Shown: positions 1 through 7,589, counted from the first letter of the stretch. The stretch is DNA of 18,939 bases from DASTQL01 sp035462845 (GCA_035462845.1 DATHTV010000250.1:1-18939); one strand, 5' to 3'. A program made the numbers and translations. Notes: a model not told the origin generated them from the letters alone.

Positions 1-89
1 GCCCGCCTCCTGACTCCCCTCTTGGCCCCTGGTGGCCACAACGTAGGCCGCGGAGGCGTGGGGGGAATCGCGGCGGACCACAGCCGCGA

Positions 90-553
90 GCGGACAGGAT
101 TGGGGCTGATACGGAAGGGACCACCTCGTGGGTGATCTAGATGTGACGGTCGAGGAAGCCGGCTTCCTCGAGCAGCCGCGCGTACTCGCCGACCTCCAGC
201 CCGGCGGCGACGCACCCGACCCAGGACCCGCGCTCGGCCCGCTCCCCGGGCGACACGGAGTCCTCGGCGACGATGTCGGAGATGTCGATCCGCCCGCCGG
301 GGACAAGGACCCGTCGCACCTCCGCCAGGACGGCCGCCTTGTCCGGGCCGAGGTTGACGACGCAGTTCGAGATGACGACGTCGACCGACTCGTCCGGCAG
401 CGGGATCTCCTCCATGCGGCCGCAGAGGAACTCGACGTTGGTGGCGCCGGCCTTCGCCGCGTTGGCACGGGCCAGCTCGAGCACCTCGTCGGTCATGTCC
501 AGGCCGTAGGCGAAACCGGTCGGGCCGACCCGCCGGGCGGAGAGCAGCGCGGT
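90..553 (-). pseudogene. arsM-like methyltransferase remnant (3' half, with premature stop)
   Basis: This is the C-terminal half of an arsenite S-adenosylmethionine methyltransferase. From about 549 down to 137 the minus strand reads ALLSARRVGP, YGLDMTDE, SNCVVNL, VPGGRIDISDIVAED and RGSWVGC. By hand count this is about four-fifths identical to the intact ArsM at 10794-11564 over some 136 residues. A TAG (137-139) replaces a residue after DRHI. Homology then continues in the same frame as ITHEVVP and a weak match to the ArsM C-terminus, ending near 90. The N-terminal half is absent: no glycine-rich SAM motif and no first catalytic cysteine (GCGNP). Upstream sequence switches abruptly to a YecM-like fragment on the other strand. 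No catalysis is expected. The divergence from the intact copy argues for an old paralogue, not a fresh duplication. Confidence 0.85.
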
Positions 554-812
554 GGCCGTACGCACGCGGACGTGGCGCGAGTACGTGGACCTGCGCGACC
601 GTCTCGAGGAGCAGTGCACCGGCAACCTGGAGAACGTCTGGAACGGCCGGCCGATCTCGAAGCTGCTCCTGCGGGCGCCGGTCACCGTGGGGGACGGGCT
701 GGGCGTCGACCTGATCGAGCTGATCCCGCCGTTCCACCAGCGGGTCTACCGGATGGGACTGGAGCACGTGGGCCTCGTCGTCGGCGACCACGTCGACGCG
801 CTGATCGAGAGA
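552..812 (+). pseudogene. YecM-like (PF06185) internal gene fragment
   Basis: The plus strand encodes an internal stretch resembling the YecM family, a VOC-fold, probably metal-binding group related to isomerases. Recognisable pieces are AVRTRTWREYV, NGRPISKLLL, VDLIELIPP and YRMGLEHVGLVV. These match the order of E. coli YecM (NGRPI, then a VELP-type strand, then WEHIEIV). Roughly the first third and the last third of the family are missing. The left edge abuts the arsM remnant and the right edge fades near 812. The reading frame has no internal stop and runs on in frame into the YqeY-domain gene at 873, so a fused product is formally possible. However, no ribosome binding site precedes 552 and the YqeY gene has its own start signal. 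I read it as a gene relic. The family assignment comes from remembered motifs. Confidence 0.6.
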
Positions 813-859
813 CGGCCGCAGCGCAGCAGCCCGTCGCTGCGTCTCTCGATCACGGCTCC

Positions 860-865
860 TAGGGT
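860..865 (+). promoter_or_regulatory. -10 hexamer TAGGGT for leaderless YqeY-domain gene
   Basis: TAGGGT ends 7 bases before the GTG at 873, the spacing expected if transcription starts on the G of the start codon. No Shine-Dalgarno sequence lies upstream of the GTG. No clear -35 element is visible. Confidence 0.5.
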
Positions 866-872
866 CGGGCAC

Positions 873-1250
873 GTGACCCCTGCCGACCCGTCCCGCGACG
901 ACGACCTGCTCGACCGGCTCCGCGCCGATCTCCGTGCCGCACTGAAGGCGCGTGACCGGGGTACGGCCGCCGCGCTCCGCTCCGTACTGGCGGAGGTCGA
1001 CAACGCCGGCGCGGTGGCCGCACCGGACGGTCCGGCCGAGCAGTCCAGCCCTCACGTCGCCGGGGCGGTGGCCGGTCTCGGCCGGGCCGAGGCCACCCGG
1101 CGTCACCTGGACGGGTCTGCCGTCGCCTCGGTCGTACGGGCCGAGGTGGACGGCCGCCGGGAGGCGGCCGACGCGTACGACGCTGCGGGCCAGGGCGAGC
1201 GAGCGGCCGCACTGCGCGCCGAGGCCGACCGCCTGGCGTCGTACCTCTGA
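873..1250 (+). CDS. GatB/YqeY-domain protein
   Basis: This 125-residue soluble protein belongs to the GatB/YqeY-domain family. The domain is shared with the tail of the amidotransferase subunit GatB, where it contacts tRNA; the role of stand-alone YqeY proteins is not settled. Visible signatures are the N-terminal helix DDDLLDRLRADLRAALKARD followed by LRSVLAEVDNAGAV, and a C-terminal three-helix region with VRAEVDGRREAADAYDAAG and a final LRAEADRLASYL. The usual length is about 150, so it is slightly short in the middle. GTG 873 is chosen because it begins the recognisable domain and has a -10 hexamer 7 bases upstream. The frame is open back to 552 through the YecM relic, which I treat as coincidental. 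A hairpin at 1270-1294 probably ends the transcript. Confidence 0.8.
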   Translation: MTPADPSRDDDLLDRLRADLRAALKARDRGTAAALRSVLAEVDNAGAVAAPDGPAEQSSPHVAGAVAGLGRAEATRRHLDGSAVASVVRAEVDGRREAADAYDAAGQGERAAALRAEADRLASYL

Positions 1251-1269
1251 GGCCCGCACCCCGCGATCT

Positions 1270-1294
1270 GGACGGGCCGCGCCGCAGCCCGTCC
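1270..1294 (+). terminator. hairpin after YqeY-domain gene
   Basis: Perfect 8-bp arms GGACGGGC and GCCCGTCC around a 9-base loop lie 19 bases after the stop codon at 1250. There is no T tract, as is common for hairpin terminators in high-GC actinobacteria. It could instead be leader structure of the 2TM gene. Confidence 0.5.
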
Positions 1295-1376
1295 TCCAGG
1301 AGTGTCCCGAGTGACCTTCGGCCGTTCCGGCCGGGCCGGTGAAGGCGGAGCCTGGGGACGAGGGAAGGAGGCTTCG

Positions 1377-1673
1377 ATGTCCGACCTCGAGCGCATCCCG
1401 CGGCTCTCCGACGAGCAGGAGCTGCGCGAGCTCGCCACGAAGCGTGTCAAGGCGAAGAGGGACCTGCAGGCGCACGTCATCGCCTACCTCACGGTCAACC
1501 TCTTCCTGGTCGCCATCTGGTACGCCACCGGCGCCAGCTTCTTCTGGCCGATGATCCCGATCCTCGGGTGGGGCATCGGGCTGGCGTTCAACGTGTGGGA
1601 GGTCTACTCGCCTGCCATCACGGAGGACAAGGTCGACGCCGAGATGGACCGCATCCGTCGCCACGCGCACTGA
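1377..1673 (+). CDS. 2TM domain-containing small membrane protein
   Basis: This 98-residue protein has the 2TM domain layout (PF13239 type). A charged N-terminal helix (LSDEQELRELATKRVKAKRD) is followed by two hydrophobic segments at about residues 32-50 (HVIAYLTVNLFLVAIWYAT) and 54-75 (FFWPMIPILGWGIGLAFNVW), then a short charged C-terminal tail. The same domain is found alone or attached to histidine kinases, and its function is not known. ATG 1377 is supported by a strong GGAAGGAGG ending 6 bases upstream. An open frame back to 1302 lacks any ribosome site. It is monocistronic and convergent with the beta-propeller gene, with a palindromic hairpin between them. Confidence 0.85.
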   Translation: MSDLERIPRLSDEQELRELATKRVKAKRDLQAHVIAYLTVNLFLVAIWYATGASFFWPMIPILGWGIGLAFNVWEVYSPAITEDKVDAEMDRIRRHAH

Positions 1674-1722
1674 TGGAGCCCGGCGCACCGGACGCCCCGC
1701 CAGGCGCGACGTGAGCGCGCCA

Positions 1723-1742
1723 CCCGGGCCGCGCGGCCCGGG
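1723..1742. terminator. 20-bp perfect palindrome between convergent genes
   Basis: CCCGGGCC, GCGC, GGCCCGGG is a perfect 20-bp palindrome in the 81-bp gap between the plus-strand 2TM gene (ends 1673) and the minus-strand propeller gene (ends 1755). It is symmetrical and so can serve both transcripts. No T tract flanks it. Confidence 0.6.
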
Positions 1743-1754
1743 CCGTGAGGACGC

Positions 1755-3833
1755 TCACCCTCGACCGAGCACCGCCGACCCCAGCTCGCGCAGCCCTTCG
1801 GCCGAGACCACCGTGAGCGTGCTGCCGGCGCGACCGTCGTCGAGGACCGCGAGCCGTCCCCCATCGAGCGGGATGGCGCGCACGATCCAGCCGTCGGCCC
1901 CGGGGCTCCAGCGCCCGGACTCGGCCAGCTCGCCGGCCGCCCCGACCTGGAGGCCCCACAGCGCCGAGCCGCGGTCGCCGGAGACCGGCAGCAGCGCGGT
2001 GCGCAGCGAGGGCAGGTAGGTGAACTGGCGGGAGTCGCCCTCCACCTCGGTCCAGCTCCCAGGCTCGACCACGTTGCTCACTCGGACCGGCGCGGCGAGG
2101 TCGGAGAGGTCGAAGGTCGACACCTGCACACCCAGCGTCCGGCCCTCCTCGGTCGCGTCCTGACCGACGCCGAGCAGCAGTCCGTCGCCCAGAGGGTGCA
2201 GGTACGCGGAGTAGCCGGGCACCTTGAGCTCACCGATCACCCGCGGCTGCGCCGGGTCGGACAGGTCGACGGTGTAGAGCGGGTCGGTCTGGCGGAAGGT
2301 CACGACGGTCGCTACGTCGCCGAACCACCGCACCGCCCGCACCTGCTCCCCGCGGCCCAGCCCGCCCACCGACCCGACGGCGACGAGCTGGTCCCCAGAC
2401 TCCTCGAGCACCGTGACGGCGGCGTCGGTGGCCGGCTCGGACCCGCCGCCCGCCCACTGGTCGCCGCGCGTCGTGGCCACCCGGAGCCGGCCCTCGTGCT
2501 CGCTCATCGCCCAGCGGCCCATGAGCCACCCCTCGACCTCGCCGGAGGCGACGTACGAGGTGGAGTCCGGGCCGGTCACGTCGAAGGCGTGCACCTGCGT
2601 ACGGAGGGTGTCGCCGCCCGGCCGGGCGAAGGAGGCCGCCCCGCCCTCGATCGGCATCGGCCACGCCCAGCCGCCGCGCGTGGTCGCGACGTAGAGCCGG
2701 TCGGTCGAGGCGTAGACCTGGTCGCCGTCCGCGGCGACCGCGATGCTGGCCGGGGGCTGCGGCGCGGAAAGGTCGACGGTGAGCACCGTCAGCAGGCCGA
2801 TGCCGGACGGCTCGGCCGGACGGCTCACATCCGCGCACTCGAGCAGCGGCACGGTGCCGGTGACCCGGCCGTCGCCGTCCCGCTCGACCCGCTGCGGCAG
2901 CCAGTCCTGAGCCTGGGCCTGCTCGACGACGCGACGGTTCTCCTGCGTGGCGTCGTCCTCGCTCACCGGTCCCTGCGGAACAACGAACGGTAGGACGGGT
3001 GCGCTCTGGACGACGACCCGGACGACGCCCTCGTGCTCGCGGGCCGAGATGTACGAGCCCTCGACCTCGTCCGTACGGACCAGGCGCGGCTCGGCGGGAT
3101 CGGAGACGTCGACCGTGGTGAGGACGGCGGTCGGCGAGCCGGGTGCGATCAGCGGCATGGACATACGCGTGTCGCCGCCGACGCCCGGGGCACCGGGCTC
3201 GACGGACGACGAGCCGTCGCCCTCGGCGAGCGGGACGTCCCACCATGCCGTCCCCAGAACGAGGGCGGTGTCGCCGGAGACCAGCAGCTCCCCAGCCGAC
3301 CCGGGCGGCAGCTCCAGGCTGCCGAGCTCGCGCGGGTCGCTGCCCGTCACGTCGAGGACGACCAGCCGGTCCTCGCGCACGACCAACAGCCGGCTGCCGT
3401 CGGTCTTCATGAGGTCGGGCTCGTCGACGCCGACCTCCTGCACGTTGGTCCCTGACTCCCCCGGTCCCACCGCACCGGCGTCCAGACCCGCGCCGCCACG
3501 CGCGGCCTCCTCGGCCGGGGCCGGGGCGGGTGCGGCGGCCGACGTGTCGGAGACGGCGGCGTCGGCACCGGATGCGACGGACTGCTCGCGCCCGAAGGCG
3601 ATGGCGTCGCCCCCGCCGTACCACCCGAGGCCGTAGGGACCGACCTGCTCGAGCGCGGCACCGGAGAACCACGAGGCGAGCTCGTCACAGTCGTCGAACG
3701 GGGTCAGCGACGCGGCCTGGGCCGGCTGCTCCCCCGGACCGCCGGGGACCAGCACCAGCGCGGTGGCCAGAACTGCGACGGCCCCTCCGGCGACGGCCGT
3801 CCGCGTCGCCGTCCTGCTCCACCTGAGACCCAT
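1755..3833 (-). CDS. secreted beta-propeller domain protein (Beta_propel family)
   Basis: This 692-residue exported protein belongs to the Beta_propel family (PF09826), large extracytoplasmic propellers of unknown ligand. It has an arginine-rich N-terminus and a hydrophobic core at residues 13-30, with a probable signal peptidase site after AQA (about residue 40). The family start motif FDDCDELASWF follows. A low-complexity Ala/Pro linker (about 90-120) precedes the hallmark TNVQEVGVDEPDLMKTDG, from which the propeller begins. Repeated blades of the type TVDLSDPAQPRVIGELKVPG run to the C-terminus (VVSAEGLRELGSAVL). ATG 3833 is preceded on the minus strand by GGAGGT about 7 bases away. It lies downstream of the M14 peptidase on the same strand but is separated by 223 bases and a strong terminator, so it is probably transcribed independently. 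No catalytic site is apparent. Confidence 0.88.
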   Translation of the reverse strand: MGLRWSRTATRTAVAGGAVAVLATALVLVPGGPGEQPAQAASLTPFDDCDELASWFSGAALEQVGPYGLGWYGGGDAIAFGREQSVASGADAAVSDTSAAAPAPAPAEEAARGGAGLDAGAVGPGESGTNVQEVGVDEPDLMKTDGSRLLVVREDRLVVLDVTGSDPRELGSLELPPGSAGELLVSGDTALVLGTAWWDVPLAEGDGSSSVEPGAPGVGGDTRMSMPLIAPGSPTAVLTTVDVSDPAEPRLVRTDEVEGSYISAREHEGVVRVVVQSAPVLPFVVPQGPVSEDDATQENRRVVEQAQAQDWLPQRVERDGDGRVTGTVPLLECADVSRPAEPSGIGLLTVLTVDLSAPQPPASIAVAADGDQVYASTDRLYVATTRGGWAWPMPIEGGAASFARPGGDTLRTQVHAFDVTGPDSTSYVASGEVEGWLMGRWAMSEHEGRLRVATTRGDQWAGGGSEPATDAAVTVLEESGDQLVAVGSVGGLGRGEQVRAVRWFGDVATVVTFRQTDPLYTVDLSDPAQPRVIGELKVPGYSAYLHPLGDGLLLGVGQDATEEGRTLGVQVSTFDLSDLAAPVRVSNVVEPGSWTEVEGDSRQFTYLPSLRTALLPVSGDRGSALWGLQVGAAGELAESGRWSPGADGWIVRAIPLDGGRLAVLDDGRAGSTLTVVSAEGLRELGSAVLGRG

Positions 3834-3980
3834 CGCGCACCTCCGCCGGAACCCTGCCCCGTGGCTGGTGTCGATGCGACGCGGGGCGGCGGCGGGTGGT
3901 TCCGGGTGTGTCCGGTTCGTGATCTACGGCTGGGTCGCGAGCGGCGGCGACGACTGCCGGCACGCGTCCCCACCACAAGG

Positions 3981-4028
3981 CCCGTGGGGCCATCGCGAGG
4001 CGTGGACGCCTGGCGATGACCCCACGGG
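3981..4028 (-). terminator. 48-bp nested hairpin after the M14 peptidase gene
   Basis: Arms CCCGTGGGG/CCCCACGGG, CATCGC/GCGATG and AGGCGT/ACGCCT nest around a two-base GG centre with only two single mismatches, giving 21 paired bases per side. It starts 29 bases past the stop codon of the minus-strand peptidase (4057) and lies before the propeller gene. No long T run follows on the minus strand. Confidence 0.75.
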
Positions 4029-4056
4029 GGTGGTGAACGTGGTCAGCTGTGACCGG

Positions 4057-6567
4057 CTAGGGCAGTCGGATGGCCACCACCTGTCGGCCCAGCTCGGCTG
4101 CCTCGACCGCCACATCCTGCGCCCACGGGTGCTCGTCGCCGGTGAGACCACCGAGGTCGACCCGGAAGCTGACGACGCCCGGCGAACGGACCACGTCGGC
4201 GGAGGCTCCCTTCGCGTCGAGCAGAGCCTGGATCTTGGCCGCAGCACCCGGGCGGACGCTGATGACCAGGCGGTCCGACGCCGCGACCGACGAGCCGGCC
4301 GCCGGAGCCGCCTGCGCCTGGGCCCCGGCCGCCGGGGCCGCGCCGGTGATCGCGTTGAGCAGCATCTGCTGGGTGCCGCCGGTGAAGGCCCGGTAGTTCG
4401 GGTCGAAGCCGAAGAGCACGACCCGGCCGTTTCCGACCTTCTCGTCCACCACGGCCGTCTTGCCGTAGAGCTGTTCCTCGCCCTCGGCGAACCCGGAGAC
4501 GAACCAGTCCGGATCGCCCGCCACCGGGAAGCGCACCGGGGACGCGGCCGGCGGAGCCGTCCAGACGAAGTCGTACTCGTACATCGCCCACGCCGTGTCA
4601 CCGACGCCGGCCGCCAGCGGGCTCCCCGGGTCGACCTCCACCCGGATCAGCGAGCCGGGGATGTCCGAGGTCGCGCTGACGAAGCTCGCCGACGTGAGCC
4701 CGAGACGGGTGGCCAGGCGGGAGCTGTCCCGGAGGGTGATCAGCTTGCCGCCCTGGTCGACCCACTGGGTGAGGGCCGTCCGGCCCGCCGCCCCGAGAGC
4801 GGTGTTGGCCGTGGCGTCGCTGCCGCTCGGGACCACGAGGACGTCGTACTGCGACAGCGCCCCCGCGGCGATCTGCGCCCCGGTCACGTCCGTGAAGGGC
4901 AACCCGACGCGGTTGTCCAGCCACCAGCGCAGCCAGCCGGAGGACTCGATCGTCCCCGTGGCCGTCGACGAGACCTGCCAGACCGCGAGGCGCGGCGCCT
5001 GGCCCTGCACGGTGACGTCGGGCTCGCCCTGCGCCGAGAGCTTGACCGCCTGCGGCTTGAGGTCCACGCCCGAGCGACCACCAGCGACGTTCTCCAGCAG
5101 CGGCGCGCTCCAGGCGGTGACGTCGTAGAAGTACGGGAACGGCACGTAGGTGTCCTCGTTGAGCATGGCCTGGATCCAGTGCTTCTGGCCCTGCGCCATC
5201 GGGATCCACAGCGTCCCGGCCGGCAAGGTCGTCGCCGCGGAGGCCCGGCCGTACGGGGTGAAGTCCGGCACCGTCAGCGGCCGCACCAGGCGGTAGACGT
5301 CGACATCCATGCGCTGGAGGCGGCGCGCCACCCGCTGGACCTCGTCGGACTTGGCCGGGTCGTCCGTGCGGAGGAAGTAGTGCTTGACCTTGATGTCCGG
5401 GACCGGGTTGTCGATCGCCACGCCCTCCCAGTAGAGCTGGTTGGGCTCGAGCTCGCCGGCGACCCCCTGCTCGTAGGCCTTGACGTGCTCGGCGCGCCAC
5501 TCCTTGAGCAGGTCGTCGTCCTTGGCCCCGGCGGCGCTCAGCGTCGCCCAGATGGCCACGTACTGCTCTCTCACCCGCTGCGGCGTGGGGTCGCCGTTGG
5601 CCTTCTCGAAGGTCATCCCCGCGGCGTTGAAGCCGGTCGTCGGCACGCTGTCGCCGTAGCCCATGTAGAACAGGTCGTACACATCACCGTTGAAGTACGG
5701 GATGTTGAACCGGCCGAAGGCGTCCTGCATGGCGCCGCCGTACAGGTTGTAGATCCAGTCCAGCGGCGTCTCGCCGATGTCGTGATAGACGGGGTCGGCG
5801 TTAGGCGGGAAGAAGTACGTCGAGCGGCCCATCTCGTGCGCGTCGATGAACAGCTGCGGCGGGAGCTCGCGCAGCTTCTCCAGCTTGGAGTCGGTCTCCG
5901 GCTGGGTGCGTGCGAACCAGTCCCGGTTCATGTCGAAGCCGTACGCGTTGCGGCGCGTGTCGGCCTCGCGGCCGTCGGGGTTCTGGGTCGGCAGGACCAC
6001 CACGATGGCGTCGTCGAGGATCTCCGCGGCGGCGCAGTCGCTGCGCGCAGCGAGCTCGTAGAGGACCTGCAGCGACGCGTCGGTGCCGCTCTCCTCACCG
6101 CCGTGGACGTTGCCGGCGACCCAGAGGATCGACGGCAGCCGGCGGATGATCTGCTGGGCCTGGGCCTCCGGCGTCTTCGGGTCACGCAGGCGACCGATGT
6201 CCCGCCCGATCTGCGACAGGGCCGACTGCTTGACCCACTGCTCCTGGCCGACGACCGCATAGCGCAGCTCGCGGCCCTCGACCGACGTGCCGAGCACGCC
6301 GTCGACGACCTTGGGGCTCGCGGCCGACACGGCCTGGAGGTAGGCGTCGGACTCAGCGGTGGTGACGTCGCGGTCTCCCAGGTCGATCCCGATGACGTCC
6401 CGCGCGACCGGGACGCTCGGGTCGACCACCGGATCGGTGAACGGGTCACAGGCAGGCGACGGCTGGGCCGACGCCGGGACGCCCACCAGGACAGGGACGG
6501 CTGCAACGGCGAGTCCCGCCGCCCCCACCAGCCATCTCGATCGGAACGCGCTATGCGACAGACGCAC
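4057..6567 (-). CDS. secreted M14 family zinc carboxypeptidase
   Basis: This 836-residue exported metallopeptidase belongs to family M14. The signal peptide ends near residue 34 (VPASA followed by QPSPA). The peptidase domain spans about 70-350. The zinc site is the HxxE of GNVHGGEESG (His155, Glu158) plus His244 in IDAHEMG. Substrate-binding Asn214/Arg215 lie in DMNRDWF, and Glu321 in MTFEKANGD is the likely catalytic glutamate. A middle region (about 380-540) is followed by a Rossmann-like stretch (YDVLVVPSGSD, GGKLITLRDSSRLA, GRVVLFGFDPNYRAF) resembling the glutamine-amidotransferase-like domain of large bacterial M14 proteins, and a short C-terminal domain. GTG 6567 has GAGGGGG about 7 bases upstream and begins the signal peptide directly. 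It is divergent from the phosphotransferase gene across 170 bases of repeat-rich DNA. The likely role is degradation of external peptides; the substrate is unknown. Confidence 0.9.
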   Translation of the reverse strand: MRLSHSAFRSRWLVGAAGLAVAAVPVLVGVPASAQPSPACDPFTDPVVDPSVPVARDVIGIDLGDRDVTTAESDAYLQAVSAASPKVVDGVLGTSVEGRELRYAVVGQEQWVKQSALSQIGRDIGRLRDPKTPEAQAQQIIRRLPSILWVAGNVHGGEESGTDASLQVLYELAARSDCAAAEILDDAIVVVLPTQNPDGREADTRRNAYGFDMNRDWFARTQPETDSKLEKLRELPPQLFIDAHEMGRSTYFFPPNADPVYHDIGETPLDWIYNLYGGAMQDAFGRFNIPYFNGDVYDLFYMGYGDSVPTTGFNAAGMTFEKANGDPTPQRVREQYVAIWATLSAAGAKDDDLLKEWRAEHVKAYEQGVAGELEPNQLYWEGVAIDNPVPDIKVKHYFLRTDDPAKSDEVQRVARRLQRMDVDVYRLVRPLTVPDFTPYGRASAATTLPAGTLWIPMAQGQKHWIQAMLNEDTYVPFPYFYDVTAWSAPLLENVAGGRSGVDLKPQAVKLSAQGEPDVTVQGQAPRLAVWQVSSTATGTIESSGWLRWWLDNRVGLPFTDVTGAQIAAGALSQYDVLVVPSGSDATANTALGAAGRTALTQWVDQGGKLITLRDSSRLATRLGLTSASFVSATSDIPGSLIRVEVDPGSPLAAGVGDTAWAMYEYDFVWTAPPAASPVRFPVAGDPDWFVSGFAEGEEQLYGKTAVVDEKVGNGRVVLFGFDPNYRAFTGGTQQMLLNAITGAAPAAGAQAQAAPAAGSSVAASDRLVISVRPGAAAKIQALLDAKGASADVVRSPGVVSFRVDLGGLTGDEHPWAQDVAVEAAELGRQVVAIRLP

Positions 6568-6580
6568 TGAGAACCCCCTC

Positions 6581-6657
6581 GGGTCGATGGGTCCCTGGAC
6601 CGGGACGTGACGAAGGGCACCATCGCGGCCCTGACTTCGTCAAGGGTCGATGGACCC
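6581..6657. repeat. nested direct and inverted repeats in a divergent promoter gap
   Basis: GGGTCGATGG occurs at 6581-6590 and again at 6644-6653. Between them lie the inverted arms TGACGAAG (6608-6615) and CTTCGTCA (6635-6642). Outer GGGTCC (6589-6594) and GGACCC (6652-6657) can also pair. The block sits just upstream of the M14 start and before the phosphotransferase promoter, so it may be an operator or leader structure. Confidence 0.5.
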
Positions 6658-6724
6658 CCGTCGCAATTCGCGTCCGACCCGGCGAGGGCACACCAGAGGC
6701 CCGCCCCTCGGCCGTAGCCGAACG

Positions 6725-6730
6725 TAGGCT
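6725..6730 (+). promoter_or_regulatory. -10 hexamer TAGGCT for leaderless phosphotransferase gene
   Basis: TAGGCT ends 7 bases before the GTG at 6738, and no ribosome binding site lies between. The geometry matches that at 860-873. No -35 element is evident. Confidence 0.5.
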
Positions 6731-6737
6731 CGCGCCC

Positions 6738-7589
6738 GTGATCGAGGAGGTCCGCGCCCTGCTGGCCCGCCACCTCCCGTCGTACGAGCCGCGCAGCGTC
6801 GTGGCGCTGGGTGCGGGGCTCGACCACGCCGCGTACGAGGTGGACGGGCGGCTCGTCGTGCGGGTCCGCCACCCGGGCGGTGCTCGCGCGGAGGCGACCG
6901 GGCACGAGGCTGACCTGCTGGCCCTCGTCGCGGCGCGATCGCCCGTACCGGTCCCGCGGCCCGTCCTCGTCGACCCCGAGGCGGGCGCCATCGCGTACGA
7001 GAAGCTGCCCGGCGTCCCGCTGCTCGGTTGCCCGGTCGCGGACCCGACCCGGGCGACGCCGGCGCTCGGCGCCCTGCTCACCGCCCTGCACCGCACCGAC
7101 CCGGCGGAGGCCGCCCACCTGGTCGACCGCGACGACGTGCCGCCGGCCGACTGGCTCGCGGAGGCGGCCGGGCACCACCGCCAGGTCGCGGACCGGCTGC
7201 CGCCGGCCGCCCGGCGCAGGGTCGAGGACTTCCTGGCGAGTCCGCCCCCGCCTGCGCCGACCGCCCTGGCCCTGTGCCACAACGACCTGGGCGCCGAGCA
7301 CCTGCTGGTCGACCCGGCGACGGGCACCCTCACCGGTGTCATCGACTGGGCCGATGCCGCGATCACCGACCCGGCCGTCGACCTCGCACGGGTGCTGCGC
7401 GACCTGGGCGGGCGCGCGCTGGAGGCCACCCTGGCGCACTACGAGGCGCCCTGGACCGACGCCGACCGCGAGCGCGCCGCCTTCTACGCCCGCTGCGCAC
7501 TGCTCGAGGACCTCGCGTACGGCCTCGGCGAGGGACCCGCCGTGTACGCCGAGGCGGCGATGGGCAACCTCGACCACACGTTCGCCTGA
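6738..7589 (+). CDS. APH-family phosphotransferase (aminoglycoside/macrolide-type kinase fold)
   Basis: This 283-residue cytoplasmic protein has the APH (PF01636) fold. The N-lobe carries a short nucleotide-binding strand pair (VVALGAGLDHAAYEVDG, then RLVVRVRHPGG) and a conserved Glu in EATGHEADLLALV. The hinge is IAYEKLPGVPL. The catalytic loop is HNDLGAEHLL with Asp183 as the predicted base and His188 in the usual Asn metal-ligand position, a variant known in macrolide-kinase-like members. The metal-binding motif is IDWADA (Asp203). The substrate cannot be told from sequence: such genes phosphorylate antibiotics, small alcohols or sugars, and many chromosomal copies confer no resistance. 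GTG 6738 is favoured because the domain begins at once and a -10 hexamer precedes it. The DUF2278 gene follows after 83 bases on the same strand. Confidence 0.85.
   Translation: MIEEVRALLARHLPSYEPRSVVALGAGLDHAAYEVDGRLVVRVRHPGGARAEATGHEADLLALVAARSPVPVPRPVLVDPEAGAIAYEKLPGVPLLGCPVADPTRATPALGALLTALHRTDPAEAAHLVDRDDVPPADWLAEAAGHHRQVADRLPPAARRRVEDFLASPPPPAPTALALCHNDLGAEHLLVDPATGTLTGVIDWADAAITDPAVDLARVLRDLGGRALEATLAHYEAPWTDADRERAAFYARCALLEDLAYGLGEGPAVYAEAAMGNLDHTFA

Noticed and set aside
1..89. Search for a gene or RNA at the left edge
   Set aside because: Only a weak TGGCC/GGCCA hairpin near 24-40 is seen. No start, ribosome site or family motif supports a feature.
2230..3672. A 480-codon minus-strand frame inside the beta-propeller gene
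   Set aside because: It is extremely Arg-rich, lies in another frame of the same strand as the propeller gene, and has no family motif: a high-GC shadow.
3763..6570. A 935-codon open frame on the plus strand across the peptidase and propeller starts
   Set aside because: It is antisense to an M14 gene with signal peptide, zinc ligands and catalytic residues. Its own translation is rich in Arg, Asp, Val and Gly with no recognisable motif, as expected for the shadow frame of a high-GC gene.
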